DNA of 64,000 nucleotides from assembly GCA_033065855.1 (NCBI GenBank), contig JAVXUO010000626.1, positions 1 through 64,000 on the forward strand, read 5' to 3'. Source of the DNA: Escallonia rubra. Lineage: Eukaryota; Streptophyta; Magnoliopsida; Escalloniales; Escalloniaceae. Position numbers and translations under genes: made by a program. The notes below the pieces were generated by a model. That model was not told where the DNA came from and searched no databases. It saw only the letters and a program-made list of their open reading frames with translations. Within the stretch, counting starts at the first letter, position 1, and each line of letters opens with the position of its first letter. This document shows positions 34,640-46,582 of the stretch, piece after piece.

Positions 34640-36366
34640 GCTATTTCGAATCTAATTTTGACAAAATGCAGAATAAAAACCCCTATTATTTTTAAGAGGT
34701 CTACATCATGGAAATTTCTGAGATTTTCTAGGTACGCGAGGCATTAATGATTTTATTTTAGCTGAAAATTTTATAGTAACATTGTTTTATTGGGACATTT
34801 CAGTGTCTAAAGTTTCTCTGTATTTCGATACCATTTACTGTATCATTGAGATGTGGCCAGTTAGCACTCAGTCAAAATATCAGATAAGCGTTTTGAGCGA
34901 AAAATCACTCGAAGAACTTTTTAGTCCGAAAAACAAATTTAGTTTGCTTAAAAAGATATTTTAAACTGTTTTGGGATTTTCTTTTTAGTGCGATGGCCAA
35001 TCGGACTCGGGGTGTACTTCGATAATTTTACATACATCGGTTTCCATTCTTGATGGCGAATTTAGTAGTACAGGTGCATGTGTGTGTTGTGTTGTGGGTT
35101 TGTGTGAGTGTTTGTAAGAGAAAGAGACATGAACAAAGAAAGGGGGGTGTATTAGAATGGCTTGTCGAGATGATAAGGTGTGTTAGTCATTGTCTTGTAG
35201 AGTTCAAGAGAGTGAGTAAGAGAGTTAGAAAAGCCGGATGGATTCGGATGCATACGGATAGAAGGAGAATGAAAGAATTTGAAGAAAAAATGGCAGGATT
35301 TACTCTAAGTGAGTTTTGAAGAAGTGGAGACGGGGCGCGTATACTATTGGTTAGTTCAAGAGGAGCTTGGAATGGATTGGACAGTTCTTTTGGTCAAGTG
35401 TAGCAAGCAATCATCGCACATGATTCTGGTATCGAGAAAATGCGTAGCATTATGTAAGTGACCTTTCCGATCCCTGTAGTGTATATACAAGTATATGTTA
35501 TCGGTTTTTGAGAAATATCTTGTAGTCATAATGAACTGCTTATAGTTAGCTTATTTCGAGAGCACGGATGAGAACGGTTTAGGAAGTTAATACCGAGTTT
35601 ATAATTTCAATTTGTAGATCGTATCCTAATAAGTGATTTACCCTATTTAGGTTAATTCGAAGGATTTGTGTTTGAGGTTGATTAGCTTAACATAGCTTCG
35701 GACCGAGGTAAGAGATTTCTTCCGAAACACCCTATTTCATCTATTTGATATCGTAACCATTTTTCTAAATTGTTATTGATGTTTATTTGGACTCGATTAT
35801 AATTGTTATGAAATTGCATCGATTGCCATTAATACCTTGTTTTGAGCCTTACACGTTTATTAGAAATCATATTCGATGCTCTGTGTTTATTTCTCGTTGT
35901 GCATCGATTTAATCATTGTACTATTGATTATTGCATTTTGCATATTGACATGAGTTAGTGTATTGAGGAGTTATAAGGATGGTCTGTATCGGGGTTGATA
36001 TAAGGATGGTCTGTTAATGTCGGGAGATGTTAGTACCTTAAGGGTCTAGCTATTGTTCATATGCATATGTAACTACAGTGTTATTGAGCATCGCCTTTGT
36101 GGCTTTGCTAAGTGATTACCTTGCACTCCACGTGTGGCCTTGCAAATTTACTCATGTTCAATATCATCTGCATCGTTTCAGTGTAATTGGAATTGTTGCT
36201 AATTGTATCTGGTTTGGTTCAAGGAATTGAGTTGAATCTCTTCCCTATCGTTTGAAGTCAATCTGATAATTATTGTATTACCATTCCTTCTTATGGATTT
36301 TGAGCGACCTTATTAAGCTCTCGAAAGCTCACCCCTTTTTTATTTCACATCTGCAGGTAATAACTA
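34640..36366 (+). repeat. Chromovirus-type LTR segment
   Basis: Continuous non-coding sequence. 34640-35030 resembles one arm unit of the MULE (tttgacaaaatgcag, then ttatttttaag, aaatttctga, gataattttac). 35700-36360 carries 'cgaggtaagagatttcttcc', 'gaaagctcacccctttt' and 'ctgcaggtaa', characteristic of the 3' half of Tekay-like LTRs. A 35050-35319 open frame has no domain and is rejected as a gene. Confidence 0.5.
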
Positions 36367-37590
36367 GGGCTAATTACACCTATGTCCCTGAGGTTAGGGG
36401 TAATTACAGGCAAGGACAATAGTTTGGACAAATTACACTTGTGTCCGTTGACCAAACGGAACCCTAAAAATCCTAACGGTTTTAATGAAAAGACTGTCTT
36501 GCCCATAAGTTGGAACTTTATTTATTTTTAATGCCATTAATTTCATCTTCTTCCATTAATTCCATTACTCTTCATCTTATTTTTAGTGCCAATAATGTCA
36601 TTACTCCCCCCCCCCCGCCCCCGCCCCCAACCCCATTTCTGTCTCAAAACTTCCCGTAGCACCCCTTCAACGTCCGGTGTGCCTCCCTGTCGCCGCACCC
36701 TCCCCCTTCCCCTTCCCCATCGCCCCCACCCTCCCCCTTCCCCGTCGTCCGGTGTGCCTCCCTGTCGCTGCACCCTCCCCCTCCCCTTCCCCGTCGCCCC
36801 CACCCCCACCCTCCCCCTTCCCCTTCCCCGTCGCCGCAACGCCGCACCCACCTGACGCCAGTTTTTGCCAAAACTTTCCCAGTTCGAGACCGACTAATCT
36901 GATTCAGGTCTTCTTTGCCATTGAAATGCTTACCAAGCACGATAATCCTACCTCGACCACGCTAGGATTGAATTCATAACTCGCTAATCTCAATAACTTG
37001 ACTAGCATATCCTTGTATTCCGCGAAGCAATCCTTAGATTCTAAGTCGACTGAGATACGGTGGGCTTGTTGTGTGGCGATGGGCCCGTTGGCTCGCTGTG
37101 CGGCCGTGGCTTTAGTGGCGCCGGCGGGGAGGGAGAGGGGGCTAGCTGGGGGAAGGGATGTGGTGGGCAGCGGGGTTCGGAGGAAATGAGGGGGCTCCGG
37201 GGTGGTGGGAGAGAGTCGTCGGCCGGGTGGGGACAGGGAGGCGCCGGCGGCATGGGGACATGGATGCCTTAGATTAAAGAGTAACCCTAATTTCCAAATT
37301 AGGATTTTGAAACCCTAATTTAAAACCCCTAATCTTCAAATCAAGGTTTAAAGTATTAATTTAAATTTTTTTAAAATTACTCAGTATATAGAGTACAAGG
37401 GTAGTTTTATCATTTTAAAAATACGTATTGCTGACATCATTAAAAAAGTGTACTTTTTGGACGGAACCCTGACGGATGGACACGGGTGATATATTTCAAA
37501 AGTGTTTGGTCACGGTATGTTACATTTTGAAACTTAATGTTCTTGACTATAATTACTCCCTAACTTTAGAGACATAAGTGTAATTAGCCA
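36367..37590. mobile_element. Non-autonomous TIR element with 9-bp TSD
   Basis: A 1,224-bp element flanked by perfect TAATAACTA (36358-36366 and 37591-37599). The ends are inverted: GGGCTAATTACACCTATGTC on the left, TGGCTAATTACACTTATGTC on the reverse complement of the right, with similarity for about 50 bp. A 9-bp duplication fits Mutator-like elements. The interior has two GC-rich blocks. One is a C/CCT minisatellite with a duplicated gtccggtgtgcctccctgtc phrase (36600-36855). The other is G-rich (37060-37260). It has no transposase. The blocks could be acquired sequence, but I cannot identify a source. Confidence 0.8.
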
Positions 37591-37886
37591 TAATAACTAA
37601 CAATAGATTGCATTGAGTATGTATTAGATCTGAACGAGGGAAAGAGAATTGCAAATTTTGTCTTGATCATTAGAACCCTTGTGTGTGTTAGTATTGTTGT
37701 TTAATTTTTTTTTACTCAGAATTGATGTTTCAATTGTGATAGTACATTTAGAGTATTGTCTTATTCGATGTATTAGTTGCTCTGACGGACTGATGGTACT
37801 GTAGTGGTAGAGATTGAGGATATTATTGTCTTAGTGTAAATGATCGAGTGAGTGTTATCATTCCGAAAATTTCAGGATGTTACAGT

Positions 37887-37898
37887 TGGTATCAGAGC
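37887..37898 (+). promoter_or_regulatory. Met-tRNA primer binding site
   Basis: TGGTATCAGAGC, the standard plant initiator-Met primer site, lies 2 bp after ...GATGTTACA. About 245 bp of internal leader follow before the next element. The gag-pol of this element is not present in the window. Confidence 0.8.
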
Positions 37899-38142
37899 AT
37901 ATGAATGAGATTCTCTAGACTCATAAGCCAAAGATAATCTGTGACTGAGATTGGATATTGAAAACTTATACTAGGTTTTGAAGACTTAATTGAGGTTTTA
38001 GCATTGGATTGAGATTTGCGCTGAGCACGCAATAGTGGGCATGTGACTTACCTAAGAATTCTTGGATTTTAAGTATCAACCAAAGAAGATGATTAAAGGA
38101 TAAGACTATAATCTTTTGGTTTCTTTGAGTAGCTCAATCAAA

Positions 38143-38480
38143 TACTCCCTCCGTCCCTAAAAAACTGATCAAATTTTCTTTTTAGGCCGTCCCACAAAAA
38201 TTGATTACTTCCAAATTAAGAAAGATTCTGTATGTATTTTACATATTTACCCTTTTTATACTTTTTATTCTATTTCTCTCACCACATTTAATTCTCTACC
38301 AACTCATTTTCTCTCTCCTGGCCCACCACTTTACACTTTTTTATTCTATTTCTTTCTCCACATTTAACACTCTACCAACCAATTCTCTCTCTCATGGCCC
38401 ACTCTTTTTTCCCCTCTCTGAAGGGTAAAATGGAAAAGACACAATATATAATCTAAATTCTTAAAATACATATCTCACAC
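38143..38480. mobile_element. Stowaway-like MITE, one end only
   Basis: TA followed by CTCCCTCCGTCCC (38145-38157) is the hallmark end of Stowaway/mariner MITEs. The opposite end is missing, apparently lost where the truncated Tat element begins (about 38490). Confidence 0.6.
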
Positions 38481-38489
38481 ATCGCTCTA

Positions 38490-41400
38490 TCTCCTGTTGG
38501 GCCCAATTGGCAGAATCCTTCCGCAGCAACTTCTTAACAAGTTGGATACAAAGGAAAAACTCTTTGGCCCTTTTTTTTTTTTTTTAAAGTCCCAATGAGT
38601 CCTTGAAATCCTACTACGCTCGCTTCAACTCCGAAAAACTCCTCATCGACCACTTAGATCTAGGAGTAACGTTTGCAGCAATGGCTAGAAGAGGGAGACC
38701 AAACACCCCCTTACGTTTCTCGCTAAACAAGCGTCCGCCGGAAAACGTGTCGAACCTCCTTGACAGGGTAGAAAAGTATCTTCGGGCCGAAGAAGATTCA
38801 ATAACCTCGCAGCGCGAAGAAGCGCACGCTGGGCACAAAAGACAAGATCGTCCTGAAGGGGGGAATCCAAACGAAGCCAAACGCTCGAGAGCAACCCTCC
38901 CCAAGTCGTTTACCCCACTCAATACTTCTCGGGGGCACATCCTAAACCAGATCAGGAGCCAAAGCATCCTCGAATGGCCAAAACCTATGAGAGGATCGGC
39001 CGAAAAGAGAGACTCCCAACTATATTGTCACTTCCATAAAGATCACGGGCATACAACCGATGAATGTAAGGTGCTTCAGTGAGAGATTGAAAATCTCATA
39101 ACCAAAGGGCATCTTAAACAATTCATCAAAAACAATGATCGACAGCAAAATGGAAGAAGAAATCAGCGGAGAGCAGATGAGACGTTGCCAAAGGATCCCC
39201 CAGTGATAAACACCATTTCCGGAGGACCAAGCGCTGGAGGACTGTCAAGCTCTTCCCGAAAGGCCTACGCTCGGCAAGTTAATTTAACACAAGGACCAGC
39301 CAAGCGGCCGAGAGCATCTACCTCTTTGGAGTTCAACGACGTAGATCTCGACGGAATAAGCCTGCCGCACGATGATGCTCTAGTCATCACTCTACGCATC
39401 GATGCTTTCCAAGTTAAACGCATCTTGGTCGACACAGGAAGTTCAGCCGATATCATCTTCGAAGATGCATTCAATCAGATGGGGATTTCTGACGATAGGG
39501 TAAAGCCAATATCTTCTCCTTTATATGGCTTTACAAGTGCCTCTGCTCCCGTGAGAGGAATCGATTCTCTCACTGTCGTCGTTGGGGAGGCACCTCGCCA
39601 GGCAGTTCATACCCTTGATTTCCTCATTGCCAAGGTCAAGTCGTCGTCTAACGGGATTTTAGGCCGCACAGGTCTTAACAAGCTACAAGCAGTAGCTTCG
39701 ACCTACCACCTTGTCATGAAATTTCCCACCCCGATAGGAATTGACTCCGTAAAAGGCGATCAGACCCTTGCTCGAAGGTGCTACGTAGCCTCTTGCAGAA
39801 TTGAAGAGACCCTGTCGACCGATGATCAGCGCGATGAGAAGGTACTAAGGCGCGAGGAGCCTGTAGAAGCTCTTATCTCTATACCACTCATAGAAGGAGA
39901 TAATGAACGTCAAGTAAGGATTGGCTCTATGCTAGAACCAACAATTCGAGAATGGTTAATCTTCTTCCTTCGATCCAACATGGACATCTTCGCGTGGAGT
40001 GCGGCAGACATGCCAGGTATAAACCCATCCGTGATCACACATCGACTTTCAGCCAATCCCGCGTGCAAACCCGTTAAGCAGAAAAAGCGACCCTTCGCAC
40101 CGGAGCGGCAAGTGATAATCAAGGAGGAGGTTGATAAACTCCTAGATGCTGGCTTCATCCAAGAAATTGACTACCCCGACTGGGTAGCCAACGTCGTCAT
40201 GGTGCCAAAGGGCGGAACGGGCAAGTGGAGGATTTGTATCGACTACACCGATCTGAACAAAGCCTGCCCGAAAGATAGTTACCCGCTGCCGCGCATCGAC
40301 ACGCTGATCGATGCCACATCAGGTCATCAACTCCTCAGCTTCATGGATGCATTCTCTGGCTACAACAAAATTCGCATGCACGAAGATGACATAGCCAAGA
40401 CAACTTTCGTCACAGATCAAGGCCTGTTATGATATAAGGTCATGCCCTTCGGATTGAAAAATGCGGGTGCTACTTACCAAAGGTTGGTCGACAAAATCTT
40501 CAAACCCCTCATAGGGAGAAGCATGGAAGTCTATGTAGACGACATGCTCATCAAAAGCCTTCAAGCTGAAGAGCACATAGTTGACCTTCAACAATGCTTT
40601 AATCTCCTTCGAGAATTTCGTATGCGCCTTAATCCCGCTAAATGCGCCTTTGGGGTATCATCGGGCAAATTTCTTGGGTTTATGGTCTCAGAAAGGGGAA
40701 TTGAAGCTAACCCCGAGAAAATTAAAGCCATCCAGGAAATGATCGCACCACGGCGTGTCAAAGAAATACAGATCCTGACGGGACGAATTGCTGCCCTTAG
40801 CAGGTTTCTCTCTAAATCCGTCGAGCGCTGCTTGCCATTCTTCAAGGCATTAAAGAATATAAAAAAATTCAAATGGACAGCTGAGTGTCAAGCCTCCTTT
40901 GATATGTTGAAGGAATACCTAGCATCACCGCCACTTCTCTCCAAACTTGTCATGGGAGAAGATCTTTTCTGCTACTTGGCCGTTGCCGAATCTGCGGTCA
41001 GCGCGGTCCTAGTCCACGAGCAAGATCGTCAGTAGCTCCCCGTCTACTATGTGAGCAAGGTTCTTCAGGGAGCCGAGCAAAGGTATCCTAATGCGGAGAA
41101 GTTGGCATTTGCGCTGCTAACCGCCGCAAGAAAGCTTCGGCCATATTTTCAGTCTCACACAGTAACTGTGCTCACCGACCAACCGCTTAGACGGATCTTA
41201 CACAGACCAGACCTTTCCGGTCGTCTCGTTCCCTGGTCGGTCGAGTTAGGCGAGTTCGACATATACTATAGACCTCGACCTTCAATCAAAGGGCAAGCCT
41301 TGGCCGATTTCATAGTCGAGTGTACACTTCCCATTGAAACCGAAGAACCTCTCCTTGAGGTCGAAGAGCCTCTCCTCCCCGCCCAAACTGGGCTGTTTAC

Positions 41401-43111
41401 ATGGACGCTCTATGTTGATGGATCGTCAAACGCAAGCGGAAGTGGAGCTGGGTTGATCCTCAATGGGCCGGATGGCCTAATCATAGAGTATGCTCTTCGC
41501 TTTGACTTCCAGGCTTCCAACAATGAAGCAGAATATGAAGCCTTGGTAGCAGGCATGCATCTGGCACGTGCAATGCGCGTAACGTCTCTCCATGCTTTCA
41601 GCGACTCTGCGCTCGTCGTGAAGCAGATGTCAGGCGAATATGAAGCAAAAGACCCAAAGATGGCCAATTACTTGCGTAAGGCGAAAGAGATTGCGAATAC
41701 ATTCACCCTATTCAGGATTACACAAATTCGCAGAGAAGACAATACTTCCGCAGACGCACTCTCAAGATTGGCCTCTCTTGACCCGTCAGGTTTCGGCCGC
41801 ACAATCCATCTGGAACTCCTTCATGAACCAAGCATCGTCGCAAAGGAAGTCATGCACACCGAGCATGAGCCATCATGGATTGATCCCATCAAGGCCTACC
41901 TTCAGGATGGCACACTACCTGCCGATCGGAAGCAAGCCAGGAGCATCATCCATCGCTCGGCTCGGTACGCCATTGTGGAAGATGTGTTGTACAAACGCTC
42001 TTTCACTCTTCCTTACCTTCGTTGTCTCACCCCGACAGAATCAAACTATGCCCTGCGGGAAGTCCACGAAGGCATATGCGGACAACACTTGGGAGGACGT
42101 GCTCTAGCGCACAAAGTTCTCCGCCAAGGATATTACTGGCCGACCATGCACCATGATGCCTTGGACTATACGAAGAAGTGCGATGCTTGCCAACGTTTCT
42201 CCTCGATCCCCAGGCAGTCACCAAGTCCCCTATCATCGTTAAGCAGCCCCATACCATTTGCAATGTGGGGAATGGACATCATGGGCCCTTTCCCTCCGGC
42301 TACAGGTCAACGCTGATTTGTAATTGTGGCAGTGGACTACTTCACTAAGTGGGTTGAAGCCGAGGCCCTGACAACAATCTCTGAAAAGAAATACGAAGAT
42401 TTCTTTTAGCGCGCCGTGGTTTGTCGCTTTGGAATTCCGCGCGTACTTGTCACTGATAATGGGAAACAGTTCGACAATCCCACCTTTCGGACGTTTTGTG
42501 CCAACTTAAGCATTGGGCAACGCTTTACTTCTGTGGCGCACCCACAAACGAATGGGCAGACTGAAGTTACAAATCGTACTCTTCTCCAAGGGATAAAGAA
42601 AAAGCTGGATGGAGCCAAAGGACTATGGGTAGATGAATTACCCAAAATCCTCTGGGCTTATAATACGACGACAAGAACCTCTACGGGCGAGACTCCTTTC
42701 AGTTTATCATTTGGAACAGACGCCCTCATTCCCGTTGAGGTAGGGTTGTCGTCCCTTCGGCTAACAACCCACGACCTCGTCCAAAATGAGGAAGATCTCC
42801 GAGCTAGCCTTGACCTCCTTGACGAGCATCGTGAACAAGCAGCAGTACGCCTTGCAGCCTATAAACACCGGGTATCCAAATTTTATGACCAGAGAGTCCG
42901 ACATCGTGCGTTTCGAATAGGCGACCTCGTCTTGCGTCGTATCGAAGCTTCTGCTCCACGTGAGGCGGTTGGCAAGTTAGCACCAAACTGGAAAGGTCCT
43001 TATAGAGTTATCAAACTCAGAGGCCCGGGCGCCTATCACTTAGAGCACATCGATGGAAGAGCCATACCGCGCACGTGGAATGCGGTAAACTTGAGGCGCT
43101 ACTATGCATGA
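38490..43111 (+). pseudogene. Tat element 2 gag-pol, one frame with five stop codons
   Basis: From 38603 to 43111 every segment is in the same reading frame, interrupted only by TGA 39080-39082, TGA 40430-40432, TAG 41033-41035, TGA 42314-42316 and TAG 42407-42409. In order it has gag (ESLKSYYARFN), zinc-knuckle-like CHFHKDHGHTTDEC, protease [11 protein letters not shown] ([19 protein letters not shown] with both Asp intact), Gypsy RNase H, a second RNase H (DGSSNASGSGAGLIL, NNEAEYEAL), and integrase with HHCC finger, MGMDIMGPFP-like first Asp, VTDNGKQFD and C-terminal GKLAPNWKGPYRV. The Tat-type double RNase H is clear. The multiple nonsense mutations mean it cannot express a full polyprotein. 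Confidence 0.9.
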
Positions 43112-43497
43112 ACAAGACCGAAGGGGCCCAACCACCTCTGATTGCTATCACTCTTGTTCATTAGATCTTGCTTATGCTTTAGATTGTTCCATTTTAAGAA
43201 TTTGAGACTTTATGGCTTTGCACTGCCCAGTAGTCTTTAGTTTTTTCTTTTCTAAATCGGCTCTACGGCTTTATGCGGCCTAGCAGCCCAAAGTTCTTTT
43301 CCATTTTCTTGGACTTAGCTCAGTCATTAATTTATCTTTCTTCATCATAAATGGAAAAAGATTTCACGTTCACTTTTGCAAGAAAGAATGCCAAAACGCA
43401 AAAATAGAACCTCGACATTGAGATTAAAGAGTTAAGAGTTTACACATCAAAGCCCTGAGGCAGCAGAATGGATCTCAAAAGAAACTACAAAGACTAA
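43112..43497. other. Spacer after the integrase
   Basis: About 385 bp of non-coding sequence between the pol stop and the nested MITE, probably the 3' regions of pol and of the antisense gene. No motif was recognised. Confidence 0.4.
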
Positions 43498-44136
43498 GGC
43501 TAGGTTTGACAAAAAAAAATTCCTCTTTTTTCAGTTTTAAAAAACTAAAAAAAAGGAGCGATTGGTAACCATATTTTTTTCAGTTTAAAAACCAGTTTTT
43601 AAACTGAAGAGTAAAAAAAAAAACTCCAGAAACTGGTTTTTTTTTTCACTTTTGGTTTTTTTTTCTTAGACCACCACCACCACCCTCCCACCGCCGGCAG
43701 CCACCTCAGGCAACCACCGCCGGCGACCACCGCCAGAGACTGCCGGCAGCCACCTCCGGCCGCCGGCGACCACCGCCGGAGACTGCCGGCTGCCACCTCC
43801 GGCCGCCGGCGACCACCGGCCGCCACCTCCGGCCGCCGGCCACCACCATCGGCAGCCACCTCCGGCCGCCGGCGACCACCGGCAGCCACCTCCGGCCGCC
43901 GGCGACCACCGGCAGCCACCTCCGGCCGCCGGCCACCACCACCGCTACACCCCACCACCGCCACCGCAAACCACCAAAAAAAAAAAAGGCAAAAAAAAAA
44001 GGGTTACCAAACACCAAAAAAAAAAGGGGTGATCAAACACCCACTTGTTTTTATATAAAAAAAAATTAAGCTGCTCTTTAAAAAACTGCTCTTTAAAAAC
44101 TGAAAACCAAAAAAAAAAAATTTGTCAAACGAACCC
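43498..44136. mobile_element. Harbinger-like MITE carrying a CCGCCGG minisatellite (copy 1)
   Basis: 639 bp flanked by TAA (43495-43497 and 44137-44139). Ends are GGCTAGGTTTGACAAA on the left and GGGTTCGTTTGACAAA on the reverse complement of the right. TWA target duplications suit the PIF/Harbinger superfamily. T/A-runs flank a GC-rich core (43690-43965) of repeats of 'cagccacctccggccgccgg' with 'cgaccacc'. No transposase is present. It is inserted in element 2 downstream of pol. Its sibling is at 56444-57145. Confidence 0.75.
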
Positions 44137-44165
44137 TAAATCTAATAGACACATCAAAGCCTAGT

Positions 44166-46237
44166 CTATTCATCCTGCTCAGCACCATCCCTGGGCACTT
44201 CCACCTCTTGGGAGCGACCTTCAGCCAGAGGCAGTTGTGGCCTTGAAACAGCCATAGACGTCGACCCCGAAGCACCTACATTGCGACTCACAGAAGGGCT
44301 AATGAGCGCGCGGGAACTAGCAGCTTTCTTGCGTTCAACCTCTTCGGCCCGACGCTCAGTCTCTGAAGCAACCTCTCGGGCGAACTTGTGCTTATAAACG
44401 CTCATGTCAAGGTTAGGATAATCCTTGGAGACATCATTCTTGTATTCGTTGTAGCCGTGCACAAGCGCCCCTTTGGAGTCGCGGAGACGCTGATCCAAAA
44501 AGACCTTGGACTTCTTGAACAGCTTCACAGCCTGGAATCCCACTGTGGACTTCTCAGCCTCCAAGTCCCCAATCCTAGTAGTAAGGCCGGTGTTGGACAG
44601 TTCCAAACGCTCTACCTTCTTACCCAAGTCTTCAACTTTCTTCTCAGCCTCCCTGCGAAAGTTGTTCTCAATCATTACTCTCTTCTTCTCCTCGTCCAAA
44701 ACCTTGTCCGCAACAATTAGCTTCTCGGCGCCAATCTGCACTTGCGCCATAGCCTATACAACAAAGAGTTAGAATGAAAACGCAAAACTCTCAAAAAGAA
44801 AGAAGAGAGAAGAAGTAAACCTGTGACATTAACTGGACCATCCCATTAGCCGTCTCCGTGACTCCATAGCCAGACAACGTCTTCCTATCCATGGGAATGA
44901 TTGCATGGCTAGACCAATCCCATGTCGTTCGGGGAGACTTGAACACAGACTCATCAATGGATACTCCCCAGGCAGGACGATGCGGAGTATCAGGACGAAC
45001 AGATGATGACGTGGCTCTACTCCCAGCCTTACTTGAGACTTTTTGCTTCTTGGAAGCCTCCTTAGACTTGTCCACGGAACTCAAACCCAAGACAATGTTC
45101 TCAGTTTGAGTCTCCGTCATCTTCGGCTGAGATCCAGAAACCAAAGTCCAGATCCTGCATCTCCTCCTCCTCGACCCCATGAATCGAAGCTAGCTCGTCA
45201 GGGATTATGTTCCCCATAATTCCTTGGGCGTTGAACAGTGGTGGATCTCCTTGCGCTCGTGACGACATGTTTTCTGCATACAAAACAAAAGTAAGATTAC
45301 CATTCACGATTAGACAAACTCAAGGTTTGGTAAGAGCTTTACCAGGATCATTTTCGCCCTCTTCCTCTTCGTCTTCCTCATCAACAAGATCTTGAGGCTC
45401 AGGAGAATAAATGATACCGCACTCGCGGAGCTGATCATTACTCAAAGGATACTTGGACTCTAAAGGCTCAGCCCCCTTAAGCTTCCCAATGTGTTCAAGG
45501 TCAGTCTCCGTCAAATCCATCTCTTTTAATTTGTTACAAGCTCTAGTCTCGCACTCAGGGAGCCATACATTATTGACTTCACTCCTTTGAGACTTAGGCA
45601 ATCTAACGAACAAAAATCTTTCCTTCCAATGGTGATTGGATGATGGAGGATGCGGGAATAGGTTGGCTTCGGCCTTTGAGCGCCGACTCAAAAAGTACCA
45701 CCCTACTTGCTTAGTTATCGTGCAGATAATAAAAAACCATCTGAATACTCTAACCCTAGGGTTTAAACCTAGCTTATGGCACTGATAGATAAAGAAACTC
45801 ATAAAACGCCATGCGTGAGGAGAAAATTGGCCGGGCGCAAGGCCATAGACCTTCAAGACTCTGATAAAGAAAGGGTGAAGGGGAACTCTAAAGCCATTGA
45901 TAAACATGTCCCAATAAACACCAATCTCGTCTAGTGTGGTCATGTTGGCCGATTCATTCTCATCGGGGAGCCTAAGTCTTATAGTCGGCGGAATTTCGCA
46001 ACGCTCACGCAGAAGCTTCAAGTCGTAACTACTCAGCTTGCTTCTAAGAGTGTGCGCGTCAAAGGGCTTAGGAGACTGAGTAGTTTCCCTTAAGATTTCC
46101 CTAGCAGGAACCCCCCTTGCCTCTTGGAAAGGGACCAAAGGAACTCTGGTTTCTAAAAACAAAGGATCAAAGGTAGGCTCTACCCTAACACCTTGTACAT
46201 TATGCTCAGAAACAGTTTCTTCATCCATGTTGAACAT
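44166..46237 (-). pseudogene. Antisense Tat gene of element 2, three exons, one frameshift
   Basis: Exons read downward are 46237-45343, 45273-44821 and 44753-44166, with GT-AG introns of 69 and 67 nt at the same sites as in element 1. Exon 1 (298 codons) encodes the 'putative gypsy type transposon' domain intact (GFRVPLHPFFIRVL, YGLAPGQFSPHAWRF, KQVGWYFLSRRSKAEA, FRWFF) and an acidic end. Exon 2 shares HRPAWGVSIDESVFKSPRT and W-D-W-S with element 1. Exon 3 is a coiled coil (EAEKKVEDLGKKVERLEL) with a Ser-rich tail and ends at the same residue as in element 1. The frame is lost near 45150 in exon 2. In size and order the gene matches element 1, so about 640 residues is the likely ancestral length. 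Function unknown. Confidence 0.82.
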
Positions 46238-46423
46238 AATTTTAGATCAAAGTAAGAGATCTCAAAAGAAAATTTGAAAACAAGTTTGAAGCTTACTTGG
46301 AACAGAAGAACCTTCGAACTCTTTGGAAAATTCTCCTTTGAGCAAAGCCTCCAAGAAACCTCACCCTCTCTCAAACACTTTGAATAAAATGAGAAGTTGT
46401 GGAAAGGTTAAAAGGTTTCCCCC

Positions 46424-46500
46424 CTTATATAGAAACAAGAATCTCATCCAACGGAAGAGATTTCACGATGGTTAATTTACCCTAGACACGTGGCAGGATC
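46424..46500 (-). promoter_or_regulatory. Promoter of the element 2 antisense gene: G-box and TATA box
   Basis: Minus strand TGCCACGTGTCTAGGGT has a G-box at 46487-46492, and TATATAAGGGG follows (TATATAAG at 46424-46431). The gap between them is 55 bases, the same as in element 1. The ATG is at 46237. Confidence 0.65.
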
Positions 46501-46582
46501 CAGTAAAATAAATGAAGGGCAAAATTACCTGATTACCCCACGACGGTGACTACAACGTAGCCGAATGGACGAACTACTTTGG

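Larger units (their letters stand above)
18958..37884 (+). mobile_element. Long LTR of a chromovirus-type Gypsy element, heavily interrupted
   Basis: The left end TGTAACGCCCTGAA (18958) and right end TTCAGGATGTTACA (37884) form imperfect inverted LTR ends. The right end is followed by a Met-tRNA primer site (37887-37898). Phrases around 36320-36360 (GAAAGCTCACCCC, then CTGCAGGTAA) match the U5 of Tekay-like LTRs as I recall them. Inside lie the MULE 19335-31524 and the TIR element 36367-37590. What remains is about 5.5 kb, long for one LTR, so a further insertion at about 32260-34620 is likely. The pairing of the two ends is inference. Confidence 0.45.

Noticed and set aside
35050-35319. 89-codon frame as a small gene
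   Set aside because: The region is LTR sequence with TG-rich drift. No motif or context supports expression.
36543-36851. Arg/Gly-rich frame as a captured gene exon in the 36367 element
   Set aside because: The sequence is a simple C/CCT repeat with a duplicated segment, so there is no evidence of exon capture.
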